Part shown: positions 1-11,600 of the stretch, in pieces | Layout of the letters: each line of letters begins with the position of its first letter | How positions within the stretch are numbered: position 1 is the stretch's first letter | Assembly (NCBI GenBank): GCA_944990035.1 | Contig: CALYLX010000066.1 | Coordinates: 1,488,001-1,552,000 of the forward strand | Length of the DNA stretch: 64,000 bases | Source of the DNA: Clitopilus passeckerianus | Taxonomy: Eukaryota; Basidiomycota; Agaricomycetes; Agaricales; Entolomataceae | Direction: 5' to 3' | Made by a program: the position numbers and the translations under genes | The notes under the pieces: model-generated | What the model saw: only the letters and a program-made list of their open reading frames with translations | What the model was told of the DNA's origin: nothing | Databases searched by the model: none

Positions 1-221
1 TCACTTTTGTACTGTATTTAGCATAGAACATTCTAGATATGCTTACATATACATGGTCTGTGCACACTCTCCTTATGTATATAAACCTACGTACTTTACC
101 TTAATACATTGGAGACTTCTCTAGTCTGATTACATAGTTCGCTCTCACTTCACAAGCCCACACCTAGCTCAAGGTAAGGGTTGTCCGCAACTTCCCTCGC
201 CGGAAGGCATGCTGCTCGACA
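1..221 (+). repeat. Copia-type LTR (family C1), cut by the window start
   Basis: This stretch matches the reverse complement of the LTR at 25584-25954 over its distal ~220 bases. Shared stretches include TATGCTTACATATACATGG, the TATA-like TGTATATAAACC and the terminal CTCGACA. The LTR ends at 221; its start lies outside the window, so solo or full-length status cannot be judged. It abuts Helitron coding sequence, which implies insertion into that element. Confidence 0.85.
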
Positions 222-520
222 TTCACTGCTACCAAATTCTTCTACTTCATCATTTCCACTGTTTTACACATATTATTTGGGATTGAAGCAACACCTTTCA
301 ACGTTCGTCATCATGTTGGGGTTTTAGGAGAACTGGCAGGATATTTTGGCGCTGTTGAATCTCAAGAGCATGGAACACTTCATCTTCACATGCTTTTATG
401 GATGCACCATACGCCGAATGCGGAAGAAATCAAGCGACTGTTGACAACCGAGGAATTCCGAGCAAAAGTGGTGGAGTTCATTGAAGTCAACATTTGTGCT
501 TATGTCCCCGGGCTAGAGAA
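222..520 (+). pseudogene. Helitron Rep (HUH) domain fragment
   Basis: From about base 244 an open frame reads through FNVRHHVGVLGEL, YFGAVESQEHG and TLHLHMLLW. This is the Helitron replication-initiator (Helitron-like N) pattern, including the H-x-H pair of the HUH nuclease motif. In this family the Rep domain nicks single-stranded DNA for rolling-circle transposition and is fused to a PIF1-type helicase. The N-terminus is lost where the LTR at 1-221 joins, and the frame is broken at 521 by a TIR element. The protein resumes after 2059. This is a dead copy. Confidence 0.85.
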
Positions 521-2059
521 TATTGTCGGAAAAACCCAAAAGTGGTTATAATCAGCCTGAGATCATAACCAAGAACATAACCAATCAAGACCTGCCTAGC
601 CGGGTTGTAACCTCATTGCGATGACGAAGGGAAGGTTGTATTCAGGTCAGAACTCAACCCTGTTGATTAGAGCCCGAAAGCTCGTTCCGCACCAGATTTG
701 TAAGCCAAAACTCGTCCTAATTTGGTAGTCGACACCTTGAAAAGACCAATTTTGTGAGTTTCAAGAATCAACACCTATCCCAGGCGGCCTCAATTCGCGC
801 ACATAATAAAGAGCGTGATTGGGGGCCATAGCGGGAGATGAATTGGTTTGCTCTGAACCAATGTGACCTATCCTTCATTGACACGGCAGAGCCAAATATA
901 GCTATAATTTTGCGATTTTAACACAATTTCGTACAATTATACTGTTGTCTCTACTAATGTAACTGCCTGTGATAATACCTACTTTATTAACCTTGAAACG
1001 ACGGCCAATATACCCAAAGAAACAGTCCTTTGAAGTCGTCAAAAGGCCTTGAAGTTGTATTCAAAGTCAGCTGATGACATCGCCGCGCATCGGCTATGTC
1101 CGGACCGAGCTCTGTAGACTTCGAACCTCACGACTTCAAAAACCGGCTATGCCAAAAAGTAATAACCGGAAGTTTTGAAGTAGAATTTTCATTGAAGTGA
1201 CTCACTCGGAAGCCAAGAAAACACGGCAGAGATATATTTAGAATACTAAAGATATCTTTGGACCGCTAACCGAGTACCCGCGCATCAATCCGTCGGTTGA
1301 TTGCCATATTTGGTAATGCTACGCCTGGAATTCGTCAAAGTCGATTACTTTCGACGGATGTCCACCATATGCTCGTTTCTTGGCATTAAAACTTATATTC
1401 CTATTCCTTTAACCTTTACCATAGATAGAAGGAGTTCCTTATATGTACCATGGTCTGTGCACGATTTCCGTAGTTATAAAAGCCTGTATATTTGGTAGAA
1501 GAAATGCAAGTACTCTATAGACGAGATTCAGCTATCCCAGGGTGTGATAAGCCTAGATTTCGTTGCAAGCGAACTTCTTAGAGTCAGACGACGCAATCCC
1601 AAGTGGTTTTGAAGTCTTTCTATTGATTACCGAGGGTTTTGATCTTACCGCCGCGTGAGATCGCATTTGTGTTCATTATAGCGCAATATATTCATTTGAA
1701 ATGCTACTTTACATTGCGAAGGCTATCTAATAGTCTACGTACTTGTGTGAAGTGTGATATTAGTTGTACTAAGCCCCACGTACTCGTTGAGGGTTTTGGG
1801 ATTTGATTTGATTGGTGTTTGCACTTACCTTTCATTTCCCGACGCGCTCATCATCTTACACGCGCGAGAACTATCCCATTGATGGTGAGGGTCATGGCCT
1901 TCCAAATGGGGACTTGGCGGGCTTGGTTCTGGCCTGGGTTATGACCTAGTTATGATCATTTCGTTGGTGGATGGGTAGGATAATAACTATGCTGTTCGGT
2001 TGCGGCGGTCATAACCAGTTGTAATCCATCAGAATCTCGGGATTTTTTTTCCGACAATA
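521..2059. mobile_element. Non-autonomous TIR element (1.54 kb) inside the Helitron
   Basis: The left end TATTGTCGGAAAAA and the right end TTTTTTCCGACAATA are inverted repeats. Both ends also carry subterminal TCATAACC/GGTTATGA motifs: three near the left end, and several between about 1930 and 2030. The flanks are GAGAA on the left and GAAGC on the right; a target duplication of GAA, or TA if the outer TA is counted as target, is possible but not decisive. No transposase-like frame is visible inside, so it would need a helper in trans. It interrupts the Helitron coding sequence. Superfamily is not assigned. Confidence 0.75.
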
Positions 2060-4008
2060 GAAGCCATACACCAAATTCCAACCTGTAAAGATGTTGCCTA
2101 CAGTCGACCCCCCAATCTATTTAATCCTGGCTTCCAGTCTTCTTTTGATGATTTCGAGCTCAAGGTTACACGGACTGAACAACTACACACTTGTCGCCCG
2201 CAACAATGCCTTGTCATTAATCGATATGGCAAGCACAAGTGCAAAAGGCGAGCACCGTGGAAGCTGCATCCAAAAGCATTTATTATGGAAACTGGTGAAT
2301 AGGGCTGCAAGCGTCTATACAAGATGATGAACGCTTGGTGCCCGAGCCTATCTACCTCTCTTCGCTGCAACAATGACCTTAAGCTTTTGACCAATGGCCG
2401 AGACACGATATGCACTACCTTCTATGTCAAAAACTACGAATCAAAAAATCAAACGGACTCTCATAACGTTACGGCAGTCTTTGCAAAAGGCTATGAACAT
2501 CATCTCGAGTTGATGAACAACCGAACCGCAAATTACGTGCGTGGATTGTGGGATCAGCAGAGGTTGATGGTGTTGAGACTGGCAAATGCATTGAACAGGG
2601 AACAAAAACTAGCTGGACCTATGGTGGTTAGCTATTTGATGGGATATGGTGATTCCTTTCAATCTCATCATTATGCATCTATCTATTGGTCGACTTTCAT
2701 GAAGATGTTGTTCAAAATTTACCCACTGTTTTGTCGAAGTAGTCGTGCAGAAGACCAGGCTGGAAGTGTTCAGGTTGAGCGACCTGCAATAAATCATGTT
2801 GAAGAAGATATTTTCTAACCCCCCTTGGCAAATGTTCAGTATGCCCCCATTGAACAAGCCCTAGAGTCCACAGACATACAGGAACTCAACGAAGATCAAG
2901 TCCGTGAATATGAACATGTTGTCTGGCACCTTGATCAGAGTCAAGCACGAGATGATATGCCCCCATTATGGATGTTCATAGAAGGAGAAGGTGGCACTGG
3001 AAAGTCAAAAGTTATTCAAACTATCACCGAAGCCTTCAAGACTCGCAAGCTGGAACATCTTCTGATCAAATCAACTTATACTGGCATTGCAGCATCCCTT
3101 GTGAACAGCAAGATAACACATTCTATTGCTGGCATATCAGGGGGGCGAAAGGCAAAAAAAAGATCTGATGAAACCTGGAAATGCTTAGAAAACCTTTGGC
3201 GAGATAAACGCTACCTTGTTATCGACGAGTGTTCAATGATAGGTAAGTGACTTGAACTTCAAATGTGCACACGGCTAACATATTACTTATGATAAGGGAA
3301 AACTTTCTTGGCACAATTGTCACAAAACATCAGCAGTGCCAAGGGACTCGAAGACAACGATGATATCTTTTTCAGCGGCATCAGTGTCATAATCTGTGGT
3401 GATTTCCACCAATTCCCTCCGGTAGCCCAATCTCCTCAAGAAGCACTGTACAAGAGTGAATCCATGTCTGACGATCAAGATCGCTGGCTTGGACGAGCAA
3501 TTTACAACCAATTCACAACTGTTGTAAAATTGAAGGAACAAGTTTGGGTGACCGATCCAGAGTGGATGGAGTTCTTATGCTGGCTTCATAATGGCCATGT
3601 CATTGACTCAGACATTGACGTGCTAAAATCCCTTGTCTTAAAAAAAGATGACGAAGATACTTTCTCCGACCCTTCGTGGAACAATGCCTGTCTTGTCATG
3701 CCTCAACAAAGCAGCGTTAAAAAAACATTGCCAAGATGCCCATGAACAAATGTTCATCGTTCCTGCAGAAAATATATACAAGGGCCGTCCTTTATCCGTG
3801 CCAGAGCAATTTGCTCTTGAAGCCCGTTTCAAGGATAAGACAAGATCACCTAAATGAGACCTACCATGAACACTGAAGCTAGCCGTTGGAATGAAGGTGA
3901 TGGTCACAACCAATATTGACGTGGACCTGGATATCAGCAACGGCGCACAAGGCACAATTGAAAAGATCATTCTCCACCCCAACAAACCGCACCACGAGGA
4001 ATCTATTG
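2060..4008 (+). pseudogene. Helitron RepHel polyprotein, middle and helicase part
   Basis: The frame resumes with DVAYSRPPN, QLHTCRPQQC and CKRRAPW, typical of the Rep-to-helicase linker. The PIF1-type helicase follows: Walker A GEGGTGKSK near 2990, Walker B VIDECSMI near 3225, GDFHQFPPV near 3400 and the C-terminal motif DISNGAQGTIEK near 3935. A 54-base GT-AG intron (3243-3296) rejoins MIG to KTFLAQ in frame. Disabling changes are TAG at 2300 (normally Trp), TAA at 2816, a frameshift near 3730 and a stop near 3855. The frame is cut at 4008 by an LTR. Its next codons are found on the minus strand at 6465. Confidence 0.88.
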
Positions 4009-4493
4009 TGTTATGATTTTGCTTACATGTTTCTTCTTACATACCCCGGCCCGCTTACCTATGCACGATTACTCACATATGCTGCGCATCACTGCGCATT
4101 TTTCACCTTTTTCCATGCTTACTCTGCATCTCTCACGATCGTGAGAGACTTATACCTTATCTGACTCTTTCTGACTCACATTGAGTCATACTGACTCATG
4201 TACTTACTCATCATGCTGTGCATGACTCATTACTTACTCAGCATGCTGCGCATGCGCTATATTTAGAACTACTAGATAGGTATATAAACCTGTACCATTT
4301 GGTCAAGGCTCCTCAGCTTGACCTAGGCAATCTACCTAACTGCTTAGTTCTCTACTTCGCCTTTAAGTCTCTTGCTTCGTCAATCTCACCAAGTTGTCAG
4401 TACAGCCGCAGCTGCTGACAAATCTCTGTCTTTGTTTATCAAAGACATCGAGCGTAAACAGTATTACCTAAGTTGTTAGGCTCTGCCTTAACA
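4009..4493 (+). repeat. 485-bp LTR (family A), left copy of an inverted pair
   Basis: The LTR starts TGTTATGATTTTGC and ends CTGCCTTAACA, with TG...CA ends. It contains a palindromic TCTCACGATCGTGAGAGA, repeated TGACTCA-like blocks and a TATATAAACC promoter motif. The same 485-bp unit occurs at 6466-6950 (inverted, apparently identical over the long stretches compared) and at 38108-38592, with a 307-bp truncated copy at 37801-38107. The 5-bp flanks are TATTG on the left and GCCTT on the right, so this copy lacks a matching duplication of its own; the inversion finding explains why. Short open frames inside it are not genes. Confidence 0.9.
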
Positions 4494-6339
4494 GCCTTAA
4501 AGATCGCAGAAGAGATTTTCCCAATATTATCTAATGCTTTAGGGGAGTGGCTAGGGGCAAGTGTCAGGATATCCACTGTATATCCTGAGGATGGGAAGAT
4601 AGAAATAAGCTTGTAAGTCCCTTGCTACACTTCATACAAACCGGGAGTCACTAACCTCTGATGTAGTGTCCAGTCTACAATCAAATCCACCCAGGTTACC
4701 ACTCTCCTACCTCAATACAATGCTGAAGGATGGAGATCGTACTGCTTGATGTTCAAGGTGTACGGAAAGGTGTACTTCTGTGAGTTCCCAGTTTATTTCG
4801 TTGAGCACAATCTTGATGGTCGAGAAATCTTAGCGCCAAATGATTGTTGGCTCTCTGACTTAGGTGCGGGCGATGGACAAGCTCAGCAGCCAGGATGGGG
4901 CACAAGTGGTGACGAAGAACCCGTTCATAACCAATGTGGAGATAGAGATGGAGAGGCAGGGCAGATCAACATTGAAGTTGATGGGACTTCCAAATTGAGT
5001 CGTCCAGGTGACCAACATTGAAGTTGATGGGACTTCCAAATTGAGTCGTCCAGGTGACCAGACACGTGGTCCAATTCCCACCCCTCCTGGCGTCAACAAA
5101 GTCCCAACACCCTTGGCCATTCTTCCGACCGAGGCGTTACCCAAGCCTTGTCCTCCGACTACTGTGCTTGTTGCACCTCTCATACAGTGACTCAAACAAT
5201 TGTCCCAATGTTTCGCACTTTTTGAGTGTTTGGTTAATAACTTTAGACCAAGTACAAATAATACCAAAGTGTAGATGCATATCTAAAAGCATTTGATCCC
5301 AGCTTCTAGAATATATAAAAATATTATAACTCCAATCAAAACCGATGGAGATATAGTGCAAACAAAACAGAGAACATTGGGACAATTATTTGGCTAGGTC
5401 CCAGAAATATACAAAATAAAGCAATTAGTACTTGGTTGTACCAACAACAGAACACACCTTCCCCACACCAGTGTCTTCTGCAGATGCGTCCTTGATCTGC
5501 CGGCCTCTCATTACCAACGTGCAAAACAGTACGTCGTCGATACAGTACATGTGAGTTCTGTTTAGGGACTAATTTAGCCATATACATGCAATAATTGGTG
5601 GAAGATGAAGACAAGAGCATGAGTTCCATTGGCTTCTAACATAATAACTATGTGACTCACTGTGTTTTTGGTGAAATAAGCTGCCCTTTGTGCCAGGGAA
5701 TGAAACCAAGTAGAAGACATTTCATTGCAGTAATTTTTTCTGAGAAGTTTGACATTATAATGTTATGAATCGCCATTACAATTCGGGGCTTGGGCCCGGC
5801 CCGCCGATCTAGAACACACATCGGTCGCCACATTATAATGAGGCCTAGGTAATACTCAACCCAGTCTTCCAAGATTGGCACATGTGGCCCAGATACAACC
5901 GTCTATTGGAAAGATGGCCTTTCTAACCTTCAGGCGAGATGATTTAAGATCCGAGGACAACACTTTGCATATCCTACCTCTTTATTTACGTTGATTGGAC
6001 CCTAAAATACTGTGTCCGGATGCTAAAATCTAGTGTAATACCCACCAGCATGGACCTAATGGAGCTCATTGGGTAAACATGACGTCCTGATAAGATAGGT
6101 GCTGTGAGGGCGCCAAACCCTCATTCAACCCATTTCGACCCAGCCAGGCCCAATATCGAGAGGACTCATTATAAAGTCTATAGCGCCAGGCATTGGCACT
6201 AATGACGGATTAGGTACAGATCACAGTGTTATAATACCTTTTTCCACCAAATCCTGTGAGTATTACAAAACTGCTACACGGATTCCTCGTGTTTGAAGCT
6301 CTTTTTTACTGGTTTGGCTGTATTCTTTGTTTTGCATTT
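4494..6339. other. Body of an LTR-bounded inverted segment; no convincing gene
   Basis: The segment lies between two oppositely oriented LTRs. Near 4497-4615 a plus-strand frame reads KIAEEIFPILSNALGEWLG, and near 4660-4790 another reads YNAEGWRSYCLMFKVYGKVY. These look like remnants of a basidiomycete hypothetical protein but I cannot name it. The rest, including 5300-6250, shows only short shadow frames. The ancestral orientation of this block is the reverse of the present one. Confidence 0.5.
4968..5059 (+). repeat. Two-copy 46-bp tandem duplication
   Basis: A unit beginning AACATTGAAGTTGATGGG and ending CGTCCAGGTGACC occurs at 4968-5013 and again, unchanged, at 5014-5059. No third copy follows. 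Because the copies are identical, the duplication looks recent. Confidence 0.9.
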
Positions 6340-6465
6340 GATCTGGTATGTTATTGCTATTTGTTGGATAGGAATGACACCAGCGTCGAGATTTTCGAGC
6401 TGCTGAGAACAGGTGCGGGTGAGTCAGACAAGCAGGTAAAGGGGAGGGTATTGCAAAGTAACAAT
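6340..6465 (-). pseudogene. Helitron helicase C-terminal fragment, displaced by inversion
   Basis: Reading down the minus strand from 6465 gives IVTLQYPPLYLLV, a stop, then LTRTCSQQLENLDAGVIPIQ. This is the Helitron segment that normally follows the NGAQGTIEKIILHP motif (the L.YPP.Y.LVKL.RTR...L..L..GVIPI pattern). The upstream half ends at 4008 with GAATCTATTG, and this fragment begins ATTGTTACT, so the two overlap by ATTG. The stop lies where Lys is usual. Only about 40 codons are recognisable. Confidence 0.8.
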
Positions 6466-6950
6466 TGTTAAGGCAGAGCCTAACAACTTAGGTAATACTG
6501 TTTACGCTCGATGTCTTTGATAAACAAAGACAGAGATTTGTCAGCAGCTGCGGCTGTACTGACAACTTGGTGAGATTGACGAAGCAAGAGACTTAAAGGC
6601 GAAGTAGAGAACTAAGCAGTTAGGTAGATTGCCTAGGTCAAGCTGAGGAGCCTTGACCAAATGGTACAGGTTTATATACCTATCTAGTAGTTCTAAATAT
6701 AGCGCATGCGCAGCATGCTGAGTAAGTAATGAGTCATGCACAGCATGATGAGTAAGTACATGAGTCAGTATGACTCAATGTGAGTCAGAAAGAGTCAGAT
6801 AAGGTATAAGTCTCTCACGATCGTGAGAGATGCAGAGTAAGCATGGAAAAAGGTGAAAAATGCGCAGTGATGCGCAGCATATGTGAGTAATCGTGCATAG
6901 GTAAGCGGGCCGGGGTATGTAAGAAGAAACATGTAAGCAAAATCATAACA
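6466..6950 (-). repeat. 485-bp LTR (family A), right copy of an inverted pair
   Basis: This is the reverse complement of 4009-4493, with the same length and no difference seen over the long stretches compared. In its own orientation its 5' flank is GCCTT, identical to the 3' flank of the left copy. Its 3' flank is ATTGT, matching TATTG next to the left copy apart from one base. The swapped flanks are the mark of recombination between two inverted LTRs. Confidence 0.9.
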
Positions 6951-7060
6951 AAGGCCCTATTTAAAGTTATCGTCAGCTCAGATTTGAACTTAAGAGAATC
7001 ATATGATCACGCCAACTTCAGGTAATATGAAATAAGGCTTCATCTATCGTTCACGCTGTC

Positions 7061-7273
7061 TACATCAGGAAAATATATGCCAACTTGGCCATACTTGGTA
7101 AAAACATGAATTGCCACACTACTTGATGACTTTTACAAGTATGCACAAGTAAGCTATAAGTGCTATAAGTAGCAATAAGTTAGGCTGCAAGTTATGTCTA
7201 CTTGATGCACTACTTGATGTTTCATCAAGTTTTTACAAGTTGATATCAAGTTGGCATATATTTTCCTGATGTA
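7061..7273. mobile_element. 213-bp foldback MITE with CATCAG ends
   Basis: The left end TACATCAGGAAAATATATGC and the right end GCATATATTTTCCTGATGTA are perfect inverted repeats of 27 bases, counting the outer TA that may be the target duplication. Imperfect pairing continues inward for about 80 bases. ACTTGATG and CATCAAG motifs recur inside. It has no coding capacity. The ends resemble those of the 21-kb element at 31209-52261 (CATCAGCAAAAA), so a Plavaka-family transposase may mobilise it; that link is inference. Confidence 0.85.
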
Positions 7274-8643
7274 AGTTTTTGCACCTCTAGGCTGTATTCC
7301 TGTGATCACAACAACCTCAATGCCATCTTAACTGTAGCTATTCTAACACCTCATTGCTGCGATGTTTTTACTATTCCCTGTTTGACCCACTCTGACAGTC
7401 TGATCTCTTCCTGCAGGGTGGCTGTCATATGAATTTCCAATATTGGCGGTGCAGTGGTGGTACAGGAATTAGAGTGGGGCGCTGAATCCTGAGTGATGAA
7501 TATAGGATTGGAAAGGTCTTCAGTGTTCTATGCTGGCCACTGCCGCAAGCACCCCAAAATTTCAGAATTTTCGGTGAGTAATTGAATTCCCAAGCAAGTT
7601 TTCATCCATGGGATTGAGATTTCCATTTTCAGTCGCATTTCCGTTACCATGAGGGACCATAAACCACACCCACAGCCAAACTTTCTACAAGCCAAGTTGG
7701 ATGGTCTCGGCTGGAAAAGGACAAGCAACTTGGTCATCTAGTGTGTTTCCATTTCATATTTACAGCAGAACATGTTTTTTACTTTTGATATAACAATGCT
7801 CAAGTATTGTATGCACTTAGATGGCAGTCCCTGCCCTCGGAAAGATTGCACCAGATATCCTGCAACCATGAAATCATGCAGGTAACTGGTTGGATAGTAC
7901 GTCTGAGAACACCTATTTTCTTTCCGCAGCCCGCGTGATGCAACATCAGCAAAAAAGTGCTTTTATTACGAGCGGAAATGATAAATATAATTGTCGTTAG
8001 GGCAAAATAAATGTCAGTTGCATTGACTAGGTTATACGTAGGATTGAATGACATCATCATTGAATTTCGGTATAGATCAAAGTGTTTGATGGAAAGTTGG
8101 GATCAGATCGCCTGATGACAGTCACATAAGATTCAATGAGGCCTTACATTGAGTTGTCAGAAAGCCATTAGGACTTTTTGACATATGAGCTCCTCTCGAA
8201 CAACGAATGGCCCAACCTGGGCATGCTAATGTTTACTGCTAAGTGGCAAGTGAATACCACGGCAATTCATTATGTTTTGCACAGGTTACACACAATTCAC
8301 TATTAGATAACCTCTTAGGGATGCCTCCAGGTTAGCGTCAACGTTGATAAGCCCATACAATGTCTACATCATGTTGGGATGCGCTGACGACACCTTACCA
8401 GTGGCACTTCATTTCTGGGTACACGCGTTGTTTGTAAATGTTTATCCTCTGCCAGAAAAGAGTCGAGAACCAGGGATCTTGTCCTGTTTCTGTCACGGCT
8501 CGACAGAGTGTCCTTCTTGGGGTTTGGGGGCATCAAAGCTCTTGTAATATCAATTATGTAAATGTATCTAGGCAATCCTCGAAAAATACTTGTAAATTTC
8601 GAACATCACAGTATGGAATAGAGAACATGTGTTTATATGTGCG
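7274..8643. other. Gene-free stretch downstream of Plavaka transposase 1
   Basis: I see no supported gene here. At 7944 the motif CATCAGCAAAAAAGTGC closely resembles the inverted end of the 21-kb element. CATTGA/TCAATG words recur between 8000 and 8160. This could be the outer end of the Plavaka-1 transposon, but no convincing opposite end was found. Confidence 0.4.
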
Positions 8644-11600
8644 TCAAAGAGTGTCAAACCCAATCGCCGCTGCCTCCTCTCTACTCCAATACATATCCTC
8701 GATGTCTGGATCAGACAACTCACCCTCGAGGTCACTTTCCCCTATGGCTGGGTCCTCCTCTTCCTCAAGATCATCCCCTTGATCATCATCCTCACTCACA
8801 GCATCATCTTTCATGCTCTGTAAATCATCCACATCCATTTCAACGTCATCTTCCTCGATGTCATTTCCCTGCATCACCTTGGTAGCATGCTCCACCTCTC
8901 CATCCACATCAGATCCCTCTGAGCTGCTTCGACTCCCTGACGTCCCCTTTGATTCCTCACGCCAGCTACCAAAAAGGCTCCGGAGTTCTTCAGCAAACTT
9001 GCAAATGAACGAACGGATGTTGTTGTCACCAATACCACCGCCGTTGAAGCGCATAAACATGTCACGATCAGCAAACCTGAAAGCAAAGATGTCAGATCTG
9101 ACTGCCGTCAGGACCAATGCTGGTGTACTCACATGTTTACATAGTAGCTCTTGTAGTCCAGGTCAAGCTCGTCAGGTCGTCTTGCAACTGACCGCCCCAA
9201 GGCCCTTACGGTCTGGCTCCCAGAAAATTGAGGGATCAGGTGGACTGCTCGTAGCACCTCTGATAGATGAACGAATCCGAATGCCTCCTCTCTCTCTACA
9301 TATCCTACTTGGTACATGCGCCTTGCAGCAAAGCCAGCTGTGTAGCCTTTGCCAGTCCGCACACGGTGCCAACGAACCCAAAGAAACTCAACTGTTGTAT
9401 GTTGACACTGGTCTTGAAGCCTGGCTAGGGTATGAAAGACGCCAATGACACGTGCATAGCAGAAAGGATGGGAGTCGTCGACAGCGGCATTGTTGGAGAG
9501 CAGCATGATATTGGAATGAGTGCGAGGGTTGATTGTGTCTTGCTCACGTCGATTGTCGTAAGTTGTGTAGTTAATCTGTATGGCATTATGGAGGTAGATA
9601 GTGTCATTGAGAACAATGAGTTGGTGGCGATAGTTATCGGTGATTTCGGTGTCAATAGGTAGTAGCTGGGTGAGAATGTAGTCATGCAGTTTTGGTACGA
9701 AATCCTGTCAGTAGGTGAATCAGTGTGAGTTTATTCAATAAAGGGTGTGTATTTGTACCTGAAATGTGTGGATACCCAATGAATCAGATTCAACGGTCAA
9801 TGTTTCTTCTGCGACATATGGTGGTGCTCAGTCGGATTCGAGGGTGGCAAGTCTTCAGTATGGATAGAACAAAGGTCATCATCGTTCTCTGCCGCTGCAT
9901 CTTGCATTGCCTTCAATCGTGCCTGGCGCCGTTCATGTTGTGAGATTTGCTTTTCAAAGTTGTTCTTGTTTGTTTGAGAGTAAAAGCGCTTGATGCGCTG
10001 ATGTTCCTGTTCACCCTATCAAATTTCCATGCATCAGTTGAGCTTATACCCTGTAAGAAATTGCACAACGTACAATTTGGGTGGAATAACTGTCTGTTGT
10101 TCCGTAACGAGCAATGGTGTCGGGGTAATGCACAAGGAAGTGCATCTTGGGAGTGCCAAATGAGAATCCTTTCTTGGCGCGTGGAGCAGTATCCTCTTCG
10201 TTAACAGCTGTAGCCTTTCCCTTCCTCTTGCTTGCCTTTGCTGCGTCTGGTCTCTTCCCAGGATTCTTTTTTCCCTGTTTCTTCTGTGCTTCATTTGCTT
10301 TCCGGTGTGCTGAAGCAGCAGCTTCTTTTGGTGTTTCACAAGTATCGAAATGAGGGCAGACATTGTTGGCAAAGTTGCGAAGACCTTGTGTCAGGTACGT
10401 GGTGATACCGCAAAAGTAGTGCAGGGAGGAGTCAGTGTGTAGGCGAAGTTTTGCCAACGCATGCCACCATGCCAGGACAAACAGAAGATCCTGGACCCTT
10501 TGTTCAACGGCTCGGCTTGTAACTGTAAACAAGCCTTCAAAACATGGAGCGGCGCACTGGAATGTCATAGATTAAATTGGTAAGAGGTGATAGAATGAGA
10601 TTAGTAACATACCCGAAGCATATCTTCAAAGTCTTGTGCTACAAGGCTTTTCATTTCCGACACATTCTTTCTGAAGCGGCCAATTGTTGAGCGGCCAAAG
10701 GGTGGAACCTGACGAAATCTATGAAATGTGTGAGCTGTGATGATATAGTAAGACAACAGTTAGAATGTACAACACGGTACACCATACTACCTTCTATTCA
10801 ATGTATTGACCTTCTCCTGACCATAGGTGTGAAGCATCCGTACTAGGTGGTCAAAAACTGACCGCCAAACACCTAATTCGTACTCATGCATAAAATCCCG
10901 TATGAAAAGTGAGAAGTAATTTGTTCCTGAGGGAAACAACATCTCCGAGAAAGCATTCTAGTTACATGTAAGTTGTACGTAGACTAGAAAAGAGGGAAAA
11001 CTCACTTGAACTGCGACCAAACTCTCACCCAAGTAATCTTTAATCTTGTTGCCACCGGCAGCAAATCCGTACTTAAAAATCCATTCTCGAGCCGTGTTAA
11101 TCTTGTCATGTATACACTTCAAGTCAAGACAATACTTAAGTGACCAAATCTTGTTGTGAAGTTTGGTGCCGAGCTTTGAAAAAACTTGTGCTTCGGTGAT
11201 TTTACAGGTCGGGCAGAGCCATTTCCCGAGCTGCAAAATGCTAGCCAGAAGTGTTCTGATTGACGTGAGCAGGTTATAGAATGACTACAGCTTGGTTACC
11301 CACTTTTCAGGATAGTCAGCAGAATAAGCAAAGAATCGAGGGTATAGCCGGCGCCAGATTCCGTCAGAGCACCTGATCTCCAGCCCAGACCTATAAATCT
11401 GCCGAAACTTCTCCGTGAGAAGGCATCGCCAGACAGCCTGTATCAATTCCCGCCTCAGAAATGTGAGTATAGGCTTTGAGGTCGGTTTTCCAAAGTTGGC
11501 CTCAAATGTGTCCTGAACGAGATCAGGGAGCTGAAGGAGTTTAGAGTCTGAAGGTTTAATTGAAATGTGATTTGACATACTGAAGGCAGGTAGGCTAAAT

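Noticed and set aside
4218..4418. A 66-codon open frame that is identical at 4218-4418 (plus) and 6541-6741 (minus)
   Set aside because: It lies wholly inside the repeated 485-bp LTR; identity reflects the inverted LTR pair, not a conserved protein.
8813..9448. A 211-codon plus-strand frame
   Set aside because: It is antisense to the C-terminal exons of Plavaka transposase 1, whose motifs are clear on the minus strand.
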